Shown here: in pieces, positions 22,705-33,335 of the stretch
Layout: the number at the start of each line of letters is the position of its first letter
Position numbering within the stretch: position 1 is the first letter of the stretch
Origin: Margaritispora aquatica
Taxonomy: Eukaryota > Ascomycota > Leotiomycetes > Helotiales > Discinellaceae
Length of the DNA: 64,000 nucleotides
Direction of reading: 5' to 3'
Assembly (NCBI GenBank): GCA_007644065.1
Contig: VJWN01000025.1
Span: 443,927-507,926, forward strand
Made by a program: the position numbers and the translations under genes
Notes under the pieces: generated by a model
What the model was told of the DNA's origin: nothing
What the model saw: the letters and a program-made list of their open reading frames with translations, nothing else
Database searches by the model: none

Positions 22705-24093
22705 ATGTCGCCCTCACTTTTACCCTCAAAGACGACACCAGCTGAAAATGCATCAAAACTACCCTCCTCCTTCCTCACCAAAAAAGCACGCATTCTCTCT
22801 TCTCTCTCCACGCCAACAGAGCAATACGATGATCTCTCCCCAAAAGGCTCCGTCGATGTCGGGATCAGGGATTTGATCGATGAGATTAATGCGTTGGACG
22901 GGTGTGTGACGACGAGTAGCTGCGCGGGGCGAGTGAGTGTTTTTCTGGAGGGCAGGAAGAAAGTGAAGAAGGAGAAGCGTGATGTCGGTTCTCGTGATGA
23001 GACCGTAGATGGCGAGAGTCGGAAAATTGGGGACGGAGATGGAGAGGTGAATGGTTTTAGCGGCGCTGTCGTTGTGGATCGAGATGATGAGAAACACGAG
23101 GACGAGTACGAAGGAGGAGTTGAAGATGTCATGGGAGATGTCACTGGATCTGAGAGAGCAAAGGCGACGTCGGCTGGTATAGGCGGGAAAGGTGGAGGAG
23201 GAAGATGGTTATTTGTATCTCACGATCCTATCGACCTCTCATCCCTCGAAAACTCATTGTGGGCTGAGTACTTGGGTATGAATCCTTCAACGCAGGCTGA
23301 TGATTCAGAAGCGGAAGCAAGTCTTGTGAAGGAAGACACGAGATTCATCCATTTCAAATTCGAGCCTATGGTATGTCTCTCTTTCCGACCAGTTTTACAG
23401 CTTCCTTACTCCAAATGTCCACACAATACTGTGTCTTATGTTCTATAACTTCTCTATTAATATCTCATTCTCATCACGTCCTTATCTTTCAAATAACAAC
23501 TGGCTATTAGCGAGACTAACACCTAACCACAGATCCTCCACATTCTAACCGCGTCCCTGACCCACGCCAACCTCGTCCTCTCCGCCGCCCTCCAAGCCGG
23601 ATTCCGAGAAAGCGGTGCTCTGAACCTCGTGTCGCCTTCATCGTCCTACTCCTCCTCTTCCTCTTCACCAGTCACGCCAATGGTAGGTATCCGCACCAAC
23701 GGGCTCTCTCTCTCCTCGCTTATCGGGTATCACCACTCCAACCCATCAACCACCACTACCACCGCCACCGAAGAAGAAGGGGGAGAAAACCGCTGCATCA
23801 TCCCCGAATACCAACTACGCAACCTGATCACCATCTCAAACCAGAGATTCGAAGAGAACACTCGGCGAATCGAGCGCTTTCGTCGGCTATTGGGCGAGTT
23901 GATGAGACCTGTTGAGAAGGAGGAGGTGAAGATGGGGGATTCGGGGGTGTGGGAGGGGAAAGAGGAGAGGAGGGCTAGGAAGAGGGAGGAGGGACTTAGG
24001 AGGGCTGCTTTGGCTAGGAGTGAGGGGGTTGGTGGGGGAAACGTCACATCGGTTACTGAGTTGGCGTCTTTGGATTTAGAGGCGGGTCAATGA
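22705..24093 (+). CDS. TYW3: tRNA wybutosine-synthesizing protein 3
   Basis: Exons 22705-23370 and 23533-24093 give 408 residues. The family signature is plain: DDLSPKGSVDVGIRDLIDEI followed by ALDGCVTTSSCAGRVSVFLEG, and later WLFVSHDP and FIHFKFEPM|ILHILTASL across the intron. Motif VLSAALQAGFRESG follows. By family knowledge TYW3 is the SAM-dependent N4-methyltransferase of wybutosine synthesis on tRNA-Phe G37, which stabilises codon-anticodon pairing. There are two low-complexity insertions. One of about 75 acidic and basic residues sits between the signature and WLFVSHDP. The other is a Ser/Thr-rich loop after the intron. The C-terminus is Arg/Glu-rich. The intron is 162 bp, longer than most here. 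Confidence 0.92.
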
Positions 24094-24660
24094 ATGAATT
24101 ACTGCCCTCTCTCTTCTCTCTTCTCTCTTCTCTCACTTGCGCGTTTTCTCTTTTTGGTGAACTTGATTGTTGCTCTTTTCCACCGCTACCTCGCTAGAAT
24201 CGATGCTTCGGAGATGGAGATGGAGATGGATTTGGACTTGGACTTACCATTAGCCCAAGGAGTTAAACTAGGTGGGTAAGTAGGGTAGATCTAAAGCGAA
24301 ACACTCAACACAAATATGCTCTCTCTAACTCTAACTATATGGTAAGCTTCTCTCATTCCCATATACCCACTACCAAAAATACCTAGCACTCACAGTCGCT
24401 TGGAGGGGACTTTTCTCGTTCCCAATTTCTAGTTTCTAGTTGTAATTATAATTCTCTTCTCTACTCATAAGTAGGTACTTAAGTTAATATGAGGCAAGGT
24501 GAAGTGAATGTGCGACTTGAGTAGGTGAATGAATCGGTAAGTAAGAATGTAGATTCATATTTTTATCTTTTGAGGATCACATAAAAGATTATTCGCCTAT
24601 GCTGCTTAGCCAGTTAATTATTTATCCATCTATTTACTTAATTAGTTACTCATGTGTTTA

Positions 24661-24704
24661 TATACATATACATATATATATATATATATACATACATACA
24701 TACC
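24661..24704. repeat. (TA)n followed by (CATA)n microsatellite
   Basis: An alternating TA tract about 20 bp long is flanked by CATA/TACA units on both sides. Confidence 0.9.
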
Positions 24705-24968
24705 TACCTCATCATCTCTGTACAAACCTGTATCCTACGCACCCGCGTAAGCAAGGAATCCTACTTCACTTCACTTCACTTTACCTCAATTTCATTTTAT
24801 CTGACAACACACCAACCCTGTCACGACTTCCATCCGGCATTAAATATCCTCTCTTTCTTAATTTTCTTCTTGGAAAACAAAAATTGGCTGGATCTTCTCA
24901 TTTTCAAATGGTCTCGAACCTAACTGTCCTCTGTGAAAGACAAGTGCTGTAGGTGCTGGAGGTGCTGG

Positions 24969-24998
24969 AGGTAAGGTAAGGTAAGGTAGGTGAGGTAA
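24969..24998. repeat. GGTAA pentamer array
   Basis: Four to five GGTAA units in tandem grade into GGTAGG/GGTAAG. Related pentamer arrays occur near 35996, 57408 and 57490. Confidence 0.7.
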
Positions 24999-25457
24999 GC
25001 TAAGATGCTGGGAGAAGGTACTTACTTGCTTGCAACTGCTCTTAATCCATTGCTGAACATAGAGCTTATTTGAGTATTTTCTTGGTAGGTGAACAATTTC
25101 TAGCTAGTTCGCTTGATGGTATCCTTATATGTGCATTCTATGTTGTTGATGGTTGTTTACTTGGTAGGGGAAAGGAAGATAGGGAGAATCTCATTACCTG
25201 AGTAACTCGTTGGAGGACAAGCTGTTGCATGATCCACAGTTGCAAACAGACATAAACAGGTAAAAAGGGGTTTGAAATGATCTATGTATTGTCTTGCCTT
25301 CCTAGACTTTTCTATCACCATACACGTAATCTACACTGTACCCATCCCTCATCTCCTAACCTCACTCACTCCCTCCACAAAAGTCTGAAGACAATTGCAC
25401 ACACCAACACGCCCTCACTCAATCTAGGTATCCACAAGGTCACCAACCAAGGACACC

Positions 25458-26291
25458 TTACCTCACAACCTTTTCCACCCACTCCCCCTCCAACCTCTTG
25501 ACCTCATTTTTAAACGTCTCGACCTCCCTCCAACAGTCCAACGGCCTCCTATCATTGCCCCTCAGACACTTGACGACCTCGCTCTTCGCCCTCTCGACGC
25601 CCTCATCCAAACCAGCCAACTTCTTCCGGCCCTCCAGCTTCTTCCTCAGCTCCTGGACATCGTTCTGCACCGCCTCGCGGCCGAGGTCGCGGAGGGTGTC
25701 GCCTGCGGATTTCGGCTCCGAGGTGGGAGGGGTTGAGGATTCGAGAGCGGAGATCTTGGCTTGGAGGTCAGCGAAGTCCTTGGCGGCGCGCTCGTTGAGG
25801 AGTTTGAGCTCTTCGTGCACGCGTGTTTGGATATGCAGTTCGAGGGTTTTGGCGCGGGTGGAATCGTTCTGTGGAGACATGTAGTGTTAGCCTCTGTTTT
25901 TCTATATTCTCCCACTGGGCAACCGCTCTGCTTTTCCCTGCCTTCTCGATTCTTCTTCTCTTCCTGCCTCTCTTGCTCTCGCACTGCACTCCCTCTTTCC
26001 ATCAATTCCTCCATGCGTGCACTGTCTCTTCCCCAATCCTCACATAATCGCCGAGAAGGCCAATTGAACAGTACGGAAGCTTTAAACATACCTCCGGGCT
26101 CTCCTGCAAAGAATCAACCAAGCCTTGCGAGAATCGAACGGGCGTTTCGCTGCCGATCGTCAGTCAATGTCCATCCATCTTGTTCTGCGTTCTTTTCTCT
26201 CTCGACAGCTAACACAAGGCATTGAAAGAACTCACCTCGTCCAAACTTGCGACGTTGGCGCCGCAGCAGGTTTTGATCCACTGGAACCCAT
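25458..26291 (-). CDS. MIC19: MICOS complex subunit MIC19
   Basis: Three exons, 26291-26236, 26149-26092 and 25868-25458, encode 174 residues. The start MGSSGSKPAA is a textbook N-myristoylation sequence (Gly2, Ser5/6). Next comes ETPVRFSQGLVDSLQESPE, conserved in the family. A long coiled coil runs about residues 40-120 (HEELKLLNERAAKDFADLQ). The C-terminal CHCH-like hairpin has a CX10C pair (KCLRGNDRRPLDCW) followed by a helix. By family knowledge Mic19 sits on the intermembrane-space side of the inner membrane, binds Mic60 and helps form crista junctions. The last intron is 223 bp, the longest in the gene. An ATG lies a few bases before its acceptor (position 25880), so a truncated reading is possible if the intron is retained, but the spliced form gives full family length. 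Confidence 0.93.
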
Positions 26292-26901
26292 TGTGATGAT
26301 GTGTGGGAGGTTCAATGGCCGTGTTGAGGTGAGGTCTTGAGCTCTTCTCGTTTCTTGCTGGCCGTGAAGCTCCGACCCGAACTGGGATGAGGCTCAAAGT
26401 TTCCCGTTGGTCTTGGCTGTCCTGAGATCATCACGTGGGTGGCTATCTGGTTTGAGCTGGTGGTGGGCGGTGAAAGATGGCAGAGTAATCTCACAAGGCT
26501 ACTGTACAAGCTAACAAGGCTGTGAGTTGAGATCAAAAAGAAGAAGGGGAAAAACGATTAAAGCGGTGAAGAGTGGCAGTATATTCTCGCCCTAAATTAC
26601 AGGCAAACCAAGGCACACACCTATGTAAACAAACAGGCATTGAAAAGGCCCTTGCTTTGCTAATCAGATTTTCTAGATTCGGATCTCATGCCCGAAGATC
26701 ATCCCATGCTCACCGCACGTTCTTGTCTCCACAGCTTGAACACCCAAGAAAGTCCCAAGCAAACCCAAGAAACCCAGAAGGAGCAAATAGAGTAAACATC
26801 CAGGATAAATAGATTAATCCGGTTGGATAATCCTTGTTTCGAAACTTTGAAAATAATATCCATGCCCTCCCGGCGGTCAGCAATCAGCAATCAATCCGCA
26901 T

Positions 26902-26935
26902 TACTGTACTGTACTGTACAGCACTGTACTGTACC
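26902..26935. repeat. TACTG pentamer repeat
   Basis: Six TACTG-type units with one interruption (CAGCACTG), in the upstream region of MIC19. Confidence 0.7.
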
Positions 26936-28096
26936 TTAACCATCATCAGATAAAAAGCGTAACGCCAACTCGCGCCAACTCGAGCCAAGACCAACACGAC
27001 ATACCGTACGATGACATGCGATGAACGACAGACAAACGATATCTCCGTCCCCATCAGATGTCTAAGTAAAACATGACAGGTTGGAGTCCACATTCTTGTT
27101 CCCCAACCAGCCTACTCGACTGTTAGGAAAAGAGAGAGGGAGGTTGGGAAGAGTATGCTCTGCTTATGCTGGTATATCAGCCGATATAATAAATACAATA
27201 CCTGTGTATGTAATAGACAAACGACAACCACAGGCTATGAATGCACCCTCAATCTCACGATTCAGGTCTGAGATCTCGTGATTTCCTCTCTCCTTTCATG
27301 AGAACCAATGGAAACAATGAAAGGAACATCTCGGAATTCTTTTGTTTCTGATCTGTGCCCCTCATGTACCTAAGAGTAAGACTTCTGATCTACTTACCTA
27401 TCATTTTCATCATTTGTCCTTTCGTGCCTTTTTCCCTCCCCCCCTGAATCATTTTCCAGCTCGTTTCAAACAGTCCTCCCGCTCCGTCCAATGACTACCC
27501 ATTGTTCACCTCCAAGTGAACCGGATCCATGGCTAGGATCTTTCGGCGCCACAAGGGCAGGGCAGGCCAGGCCATGCCGAAAGAGAGAGAACACGAACGT
27601 TTCTTCTCCTCTTCTCTTCTTCTTAGCCAACCGCTTCATCGTGTCGCCCCTGAAAAGCCTGAGCAGCCCCCCATTCAGCCACATCGGATGAGCGCTGTCA
27701 ACGTCAAACAAACCAAACGCACCAGTCGATGCTTTTCCACCCACTCACCGATACGAGAGCCAAAGCAGAAGAAACTACGTCTGCCTCTGACCTCTGATCT
27801 CTGCCTCCTCGGCGAAAGACAGACTCGCCTGATGTGTACCTGTCCATGTACCTGTCTTACCCTGTCTTAACTGAGTCGATGAGAAAGAAAGTCTTTTGAA
27901 ATGTACCTGCCAAGAGGCGTAGGGGGCGTCTTGATAGGCTTGCTGACTTGCAGGCTTCGCATTCCTCCCTCCCCGCAGATAGAGCGATAGGCCATGGACT
28001 CCCTGTACCTGACGACAAATGTCCCCGCTACCGCTACGCTGCTCTTCACATGCGCCCGGATGAGAGACGAAAGGCTGGGTGATGCTGGGTTGGCAC

Positions 28097-28151
28097 GCTG
28101 GGCTGGGCTGGGCTGGGCTGGGTAGTGGATGAATGAATGAATGAATGAATG
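28097..28151. repeat. (GCTGG)n followed by (GAAT)n microsatellites
   Basis: Five GCTGG units are followed, after a short spacer, by about six GAAT units. Confidence 0.85.
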
Positions 28152-29677
28152 TTGGATGCTGGATACTGCTTGCTGGATGGAGTAAGTGGATAAGATGGGA
28201 TGGACTCAAGGGGGTGGCTGTCGTTCGACTTTCTTGGTACGGACGGGGTAAGAAGAATTTGCATGCTTGAATCGCATGCTGGGCTTGGACAATCAGTTTC
28301 CTTGGTGGTGAGTGGTGAGTGAGTGGTGTAAGATTCCAAAGATTTGACTTCTCTTTTGCTTTTCGACACCTTCCAGCCAGCAGCTTCTTCCACCCTCACC
28401 CTTCACCCTTCCACCTTTTGCCCCCTCCACTCTCTCTTTGACTCTTGACTCTCTTGACTCTTCCATTCCTTTCGGACTTCCCTTCTCAGCTGCTGCTCGG
28501 AGGATTCCACAAGTTAAAAGCTTCGGCCTCTCGCTCATTTCTTGGCATTTAGTTGTCCATTGCGTTCGAGCTTGTCCGGTACATCAAGACCTTGAAGAGA
28601 CCTTCATGACCTTGATTTGTCCTTCATTATTTGCTTGTCATCCTTATTCTTCTGTTCCTGGGGCATAGAACATACAGTAGAGCACAGAGACAGAGCCTAG
28701 ATTCCAAGTCGAATTCCTCTCTTTAACGACTTACGCATATCCACGCACGATTTCACACATCATTCTGCTGAGCAGGAAACACATATCACACCATTGATAC
28801 CCCATCCCCCGACCACGAACCACCAATTAGGTATATCACGACGAAACGAACAATCTACCTAAACGACTGAACGACTTTCCAGACAATCTCGAATCATTTC
28901 GCTACCGTGACCAGCAATCCCCTTTTAGACCAACTCGAGACAAGCATTTCGGTCCTCATCCGAATTCGCGTAGAACCACACCATACAACCCCCACCAAGA
29001 CTTTCAGATATAGTGCAATTCTACCACGGAGCTCCACATCAACCGCCACTATTTCATCTTTATAGATTGCAATCAGATATCGACCAAGCATCGCATTCCC
29101 ACAGCTTCGTCAACAGAGTTCACATAAAGTCCCGGCGACGATCCGCTCCCTCGGAAAGGCCTCCCTTCCTACCACGAGTTCTCAACTGCGTCACACTGTC
29201 GTTCATCGTCTGTTTTGCTATTTTTCGATTCCGTATCTCGCATTATCGATTCTTCAAAGAAAAGTCCCGGGGGCTTTTATTCATTCGTTTCAAATCACAA
29301 TCACATTGTGCTTCCATTTTTCGTTGACTCGGAAAAGGACTTCTTTGATCAATTCACTGTTCCGAGTAACTTCAATTCGACTCTTTCACGACTCGACTCT
29401 TCGAAGAACAACAAGACACTCACACGTTATGCTCTTTGTTCACAAGACCCTGTTCCATCTCACTTAGATTCAACAATAGCCTTGTGAATAACATTGTTAT
29501 TCTATATCTTCCACGAAGGTTCGTCAGCAGTCCCACTTGTTTCATTCTCAGTATACCAAAACTCTAGCTCTTTCTACAACCAACTCTAACACCGCACGTA
29601 CAGATCTGCATACATTCTCTTTGCTCCTTTTCAAAGGTACTCTGCATAAAACAAAAATCTTTCAAAACCCATCAACA

Positions 29678-31561
29678 ATGGCATCATTAGCGCCCCACGA
29701 CTCCGTGAGCCTGGCTCAGATACTAGCGAGGTCAAGTCACGCAGTCGCCTCAACCAACACAACCTCAGCAGCAACAACCAACAGCACGATAGCGCCATAC
29801 GCAACCATGCTCAACGGCGTGAACGGCGAGCTTGACACCATCTTCAGGAAATCCGTATGGCTGACTTTGGGTGTGCTGGCTGCGCTCATCCTCATCATAC
29901 GGTTATGGCATCGTTTCTCCATGCATATGCGCCACTTGGTCAGCATGTCCTTCGAACCAGGGTGCAAATCGGCAAACCAGTTCAGGAATCACTCGACGGA
30001 CTTTTGGTGGAAGCTCAAGAAACATGTGCTATACGCTCCACTAGGTGGTGTACGACACAACAGAGAGATGAAGCTTGGCAATGATTTGAACATGGGTTGC
30101 ATCCCTTCCAGGTTCCACAGCCTCATCGTCGCCATCATCTGGCTCAGCAATGCGGGATACTGTGTTGCGCTCGACTACTCAAAAGCAAACCACTACGCTA
30201 TTGTTGCTGAGCTCCGAGGCCGCACTGGAGTCCTCGCTGTCGTCAACATGATCGCCCTGGTCCTCTTGGCAGGTCGCAACAACCCTCTCATCTCCATCCT
30301 CCAAATCAGCTTCGACACCTACAACCTCATTCATCGCTGGATCGGGCGCATCGTCGTCTTGGAGGCCCTCATCCACACCTTGGCATGGGCATACGTTAAA
30401 TACTCCGCAGTCGGGTGGTCCGGTCTTGGACAGCAACTCGCCGTCGACCCCTTCGCCTACTGGGGCCTCTTGGGCACCGCCAGCATGGTCCTCCTACTCA
30501 TCCTTTCCTTCTCTCCTATCCGCCACGCTTTCTATGAGACCTTCCTCGACGTACACATCATCCTCGCCGGCGCTGCCATGGCCGGCATCTGGCTGCACTG
30601 CGCGATCGCCAACCTCCCGCAACTCCCCTACGTGAAGGCCGTCGTCATCCTCTGGGGTCTCGATCGTCTCGCACGCATGGGTCGCTTGATTTTTGACAAC
30701 TACTCCATCAAGCGCGGCAAGACCCAAGCTTTCATCCTCGCTCTCCCCGGAAACGCATGTCGCGTGACCATGCGTCTCCCTAAGAAACTCGACATCAAGC
30801 CCGGCAGCCACGCCTACCTCCGCTTCGCTGGTCTCAGCCCGTGGGAATCGCACCCCTTCTCCATCGCCTGGGTCGAGCACAAGCACACTCTCCCCCAACT
30901 GCCCATCGTCGAGAAAGCCCCCAAAGCCGGCAACCCCCTCAAAGTCGACGAATCCGACGTCGTGACCCACGTCTCCTTCGTGATCCAAGCCCAAAAGGGA
31001 ATGACGCTCAAGCTGTACAAAGCCGCCGAAAAATGCCGCGAGCAAGGCCTCACCACCACCGCCTGGCTCGAGGGTCCCTACGGCGGACACCACTCGCTCG
31101 ATTCCTACGGGCACGTCGTCCTCTTCGCCGGCGCAAGCGGCATCACGCACCAGATCCCGTTCGTGCGGCACCTCGTTGAGGGCTGCGCTGCCCGCACCAT
31201 CGCTACGCGCAAGATCACGCTCGTGTGGATCGTGCGCGACAGCGAGACGTTCGAGTGGGTGCGCCCGTGGATGGAGCACATCCTCAAGATGGAGGGCCGC
31301 CGCGAGTGTCTCAACATCAAGCTCTTCGTCACGCGGCCCAAGAACAGTCGCGACGTGCAGAGTCCCAGCAAGACGGTGCAGATCATGAGCGGACGGCCGA
31401 ACTTCGACATCGTCCTCGCCGAGGAGGTCCGCAATCAGTGCGGTGCCATGGCCGTGTCGGTTTGTGGGCCCGGTGCGCTGCAAGATGGGCTCAGGAAGGC
31501 CGTGAGGGACAATCAGGAGTTTGGAGTCATTGATTATGTCGAGGAGAGCTTCACTTGGTAG
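29678..31561 (+). CDS. Ferric/cupric reductase transmembrane component (FRE/NOX-like)
   Basis: An intronless frame gives 627 residues. After an N-terminal Ser/Thr-rich lumenal segment, a first membrane helix (about 59-76) and further helices form the ferric reductase-like transmembrane domain. Two HX13H pairs, H219/H233 and H293/H307, would hold the two b-type hemes. The cytosolic half carries the FAD motif HPFS (H392), the NADPH motifs LEGPYGG and GASGITHQIP, and a terminal CGPG followed by a C-terminal aromatic (ESFTW). By family knowledge it moves electrons from NADPH across the membrane to reduce Fe3+ or Cu2+ before uptake. I chose the ATG at 29678. The frame is open upstream to 29537, but that part is pyrimidine-rich leader. 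No adjacent ferroxidase or permease gene is present. The GC-rich third codon positions differ from the neighbouring AT-rich DNA. Confidence 0.92.
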   Translation: MASLAPHDSVSLAQILARSSHAVASTNTTSAATTNSTIAPYATMLNGVNGELDTIFRKSVWLTLGVLAALILIIRLWHRFSMHMRHLVSMSFEPGCKSANQFRNHSTDFWWKLKKHVLYAPLGGVRHNREMKLGNDLNMGCIPSRFHSLIVAIIWLSNAGYCVALDYSKANHYAIVAELRGRTGVLAVVNMIALVLLAGRNNPLISILQISFDTYNLIHRWIGRIVVLEALIHTLAWAYVKYSAVGWSGLGQQLAVDPFAYWGLLGTASMVLLLILSFSPIRHAFYETFLDVHIILAGAAMAGIWLHCAIANLPQLPYVKAVVILWGLDRLARMGRLIFDNYSIKRGKTQAFILALPGNACRVTMRLPKKLDIKPGSHAYLRFAGLSPWESHPFSIAWVEHKHTLPQLPIVEKAPKAGNPLKVDESDVVTHVSFVIQAQKGMTLKLYKAAEKCREQGLTTTAWLEGPYGGHHSLDSYGHVVLFAGASGITHQIPFVRHLVEGCAARTIATRKITLVWIVRDSETFEWVRPWMEHILKMEGRRECLNIKLFVTRPKNSRDVQSPSKTVQIMSGRPNFDIVLAEEVRNQCGAMAVSVCGPGALQDGLRKAVRDNQEFGVIDYVEESFTW

Positions 31562-31660
31562 TGGGTGAGTGAGTGAGTGAAGTTTCTTTCTTTTGATATG
31601 GTCAGACTCCTTTTCTTGGGTTTTGCCTACTGCCTGTCGAGCTTGATGCGTATGGGATGT

Positions 31661-31704
<44 letters not shown>
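31661..31704. repeat. (GA)n microsatellite, about 21 units
   Basis: An almost perfect GA dinucleotide run about 100 bp past the reductase stop codon. Confidence 0.95.
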
Positions 31705-31707
<3 letters not shown>

Positions 31708-32063
31708 CGAGCGAGCGATTTTCGATGCACATATTGGTTGGATACAGAGGGGAAGTGGAATGTGGATAATCTATCTACCTATGCTAGGTACGGCGAAGAA
31801 GAAGGAGAAGGAGGAACGAATTCATGCACATATTTTCCCCCGTTTGTTTGTTTGGTTTGTTTGTTTGATCGAATTTTGAGCGAGCATATTAGACGGACGG
31901 CGAGTTCGAGCTGGTCGGTACCTGTGGCAGTGTTGGGTATGGATGGCGATGGGGTTGTTTAGTTGGGTGGATATGGTAGATGATCGTATTTGTTTGCTTG
32001 CTTGTGCTTTGTTCTTTGTACATTATAAGAATCGTATTGTAGATATTGTTTGTTTTAAAGATG

Positions 32064-32150
32064 AGAGAGGTAGAGAGACAAGTAGAGAGAGAGAGAGATA
32101 GATGAGGAGATGAGATGAGGGGAGATGAGAATAGAGCTCTGCGAGCGAGA
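32064..32150. repeat. Purine-rich GA/GATGA tract
   Basis: Almost only G and A with scattered T, including a short (GA)n and repeated GATGAG units. Confidence 0.75.
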
Positions 32151-32399
32151 CAGAGAGAGAGCTGAATATATGCTCGTTTATACACATTTCTTGGTACTGT
32201 GCAAGCCCTCTTGACTAGTGACTGATGATGGTGAATGCTATGAAAACAGTGACTTACCTAATTGTTCGGCGACTATTGTTTGTATGTGGGTAAGGCACCT
32301 TTATGTTCTGTTACACGTCAAGATCTCCGTACCCGAGGTGTAGGTATAGGTGTATGGTTGAGATGTGATGAGATGAGATGACATATCTTAATTGTGTCT

Positions 32400-32524
32400 T
32401 GTCTACTTATCTGCTTGTCTTCTTGTCTGCTTGTCTGCTTGTCTGCTTGTCTGCTTGTCTGCTTGCTTGCTTGTTTATTTGTTTACTTGCTTGCTAGGCA
32501 GGTAGGTAGGTAGGTAGGTAGGTA
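32400..32524. repeat. (CTTGTCTG)n / (CTTG)n then (GGTA)n
   Basis: An octamer array (about seven units) degrades into CTTG units. A few bases later, (GGTA) or (GTAG) occurs six times. Confidence 0.9.
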
Positions 32525-33335
32525 TCGATATCAGTCTCATGTGGTGGATGCTGATATGGAATTTAGACTTATACTTGACCACGCACTTGTCCTTTGTCGC
32601 GTTTGAAGAATACAAGCTATTCAAGTAGATAAGTAGCTTTATTTGTACTTGCTGCTGCCATTAGACTGCTCAATATGTTGATATCATGGAACGCATCGAA
32701 GTCTGAAATGCTTTGAGGATAGAATGAACTGGGGTTTCAATGAACCATGTCTTACTTCTGAATGTTGGTGTTATTGTCTGTTTGTATGTCTGGAGAAGTC
32801 GAAATGAGTAGTTGTTGGTATCACACCAAGATCATCGACCTGTGTAAGCTATTGGAGGTACAAGAGCGTTGTTGTAGCAATCCGAATGCAAAAAAGGTGC
32901 AGTTTGATTCTATTGATACATACCTACAACTTAGAAGTACCATAAGGTGATGTATGTATGCAGTTACAATTATTTTATGTAACGCCTAGTGCGGTTAGTG
33001 ACTGCTCAGAGAAGAAGGAGTGGACGGCTACTTACGCCCTTTCTCAACCCCACAATTGGGGGGCTTGACTTGGCTTGGGTCCACAACTTAGACCGACCGG
33101 GACAAAAAAGTGTTTATCGGCAAGACCAGGTAAAGAGGTGACTCAATTCTTTCGACAATTTAACACTGCACAAACACATTTCAAACCTATTTTCTCCTTC
33201 TTTTGAAAATAGCATCTCGAATTCAATTTCCAATCCTATAGAGAATTCATCGTTCCTACCTCAGCAAAATCTGCACCGAATATACGGATACATTTTTTCT
33301 AACCATCACTACTTACCCCGCCATAATACGTCAAA

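Larger units (their letters stand above)
24094..25457. other. Convergent region between TYW3 and MIC19, simple repeats only
   Basis: About 1.36 kb, holding both 3' ends. It contains a (TA)n/(CATA)n tract at 24661-24704 and a GGTAA-type pentamer array at 24969-24998. Open frames here are AT- and Tyr/Ile-rich repeat translations and are not credible genes. Confidence 0.45.
26292..29677. promoter_or_regulatory. Long divergent intergenic region (MIC19 / ferric reductase)
   Basis: About 3.4 kb without a credible gene. Simple repeats occur at 26902-26935 and 28097-28151. From about 28700 to 29677 the strand-specific C/T and CAA-rich composition looks like a long transcribed leader of the reductase gene. 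It holds several short upstream reading frames, for example an ATG near 29428 with a stop 13 codons on. The size suggests a complex regulatory region, but I cannot name factor sites. Confidence 0.4.
31562..33335. other. Microsatellite-rich intergenic stretch, no gene
   Basis: About 1.8 kb with several simple repeats (31661-31704, 32064-32150, 32400-32524). The 33120-33335 part is the probable leader of the isopropylmalate synthase gene. No protein-like frame is supported. Confidence 0.5.

Noticed and set aside
24599..24952. Tyr/Ile-rich frame of 117 codons
   Set aside because: It is the translation of the (TA)n microsatellite.
25498..25884. Plus-strand frame of 128 codons opposite MIC19
   Set aside because: Mirror of the MIC19 coiled coil. 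No family motif.
27466..28538. Several frames of 75-145 codons in the MIC19/reductase interval
   Set aside because: Translations of pyrimidine-rich and GAAT/GGGCT repeats with no consistent features across frames.
30494..31732. Long minus-strand frame (412 codons) over the ferric reductase
   Set aside because: It is an antisense shadow of a GC-rich coding exon. Its translation shows no domain and begins in the (GA)n repeat.
28097..32524. CRISPR-like arrays
   Set aside because: The tandem units are 2-8 bp microsatellites without spacers, in a eukaryotic genome.
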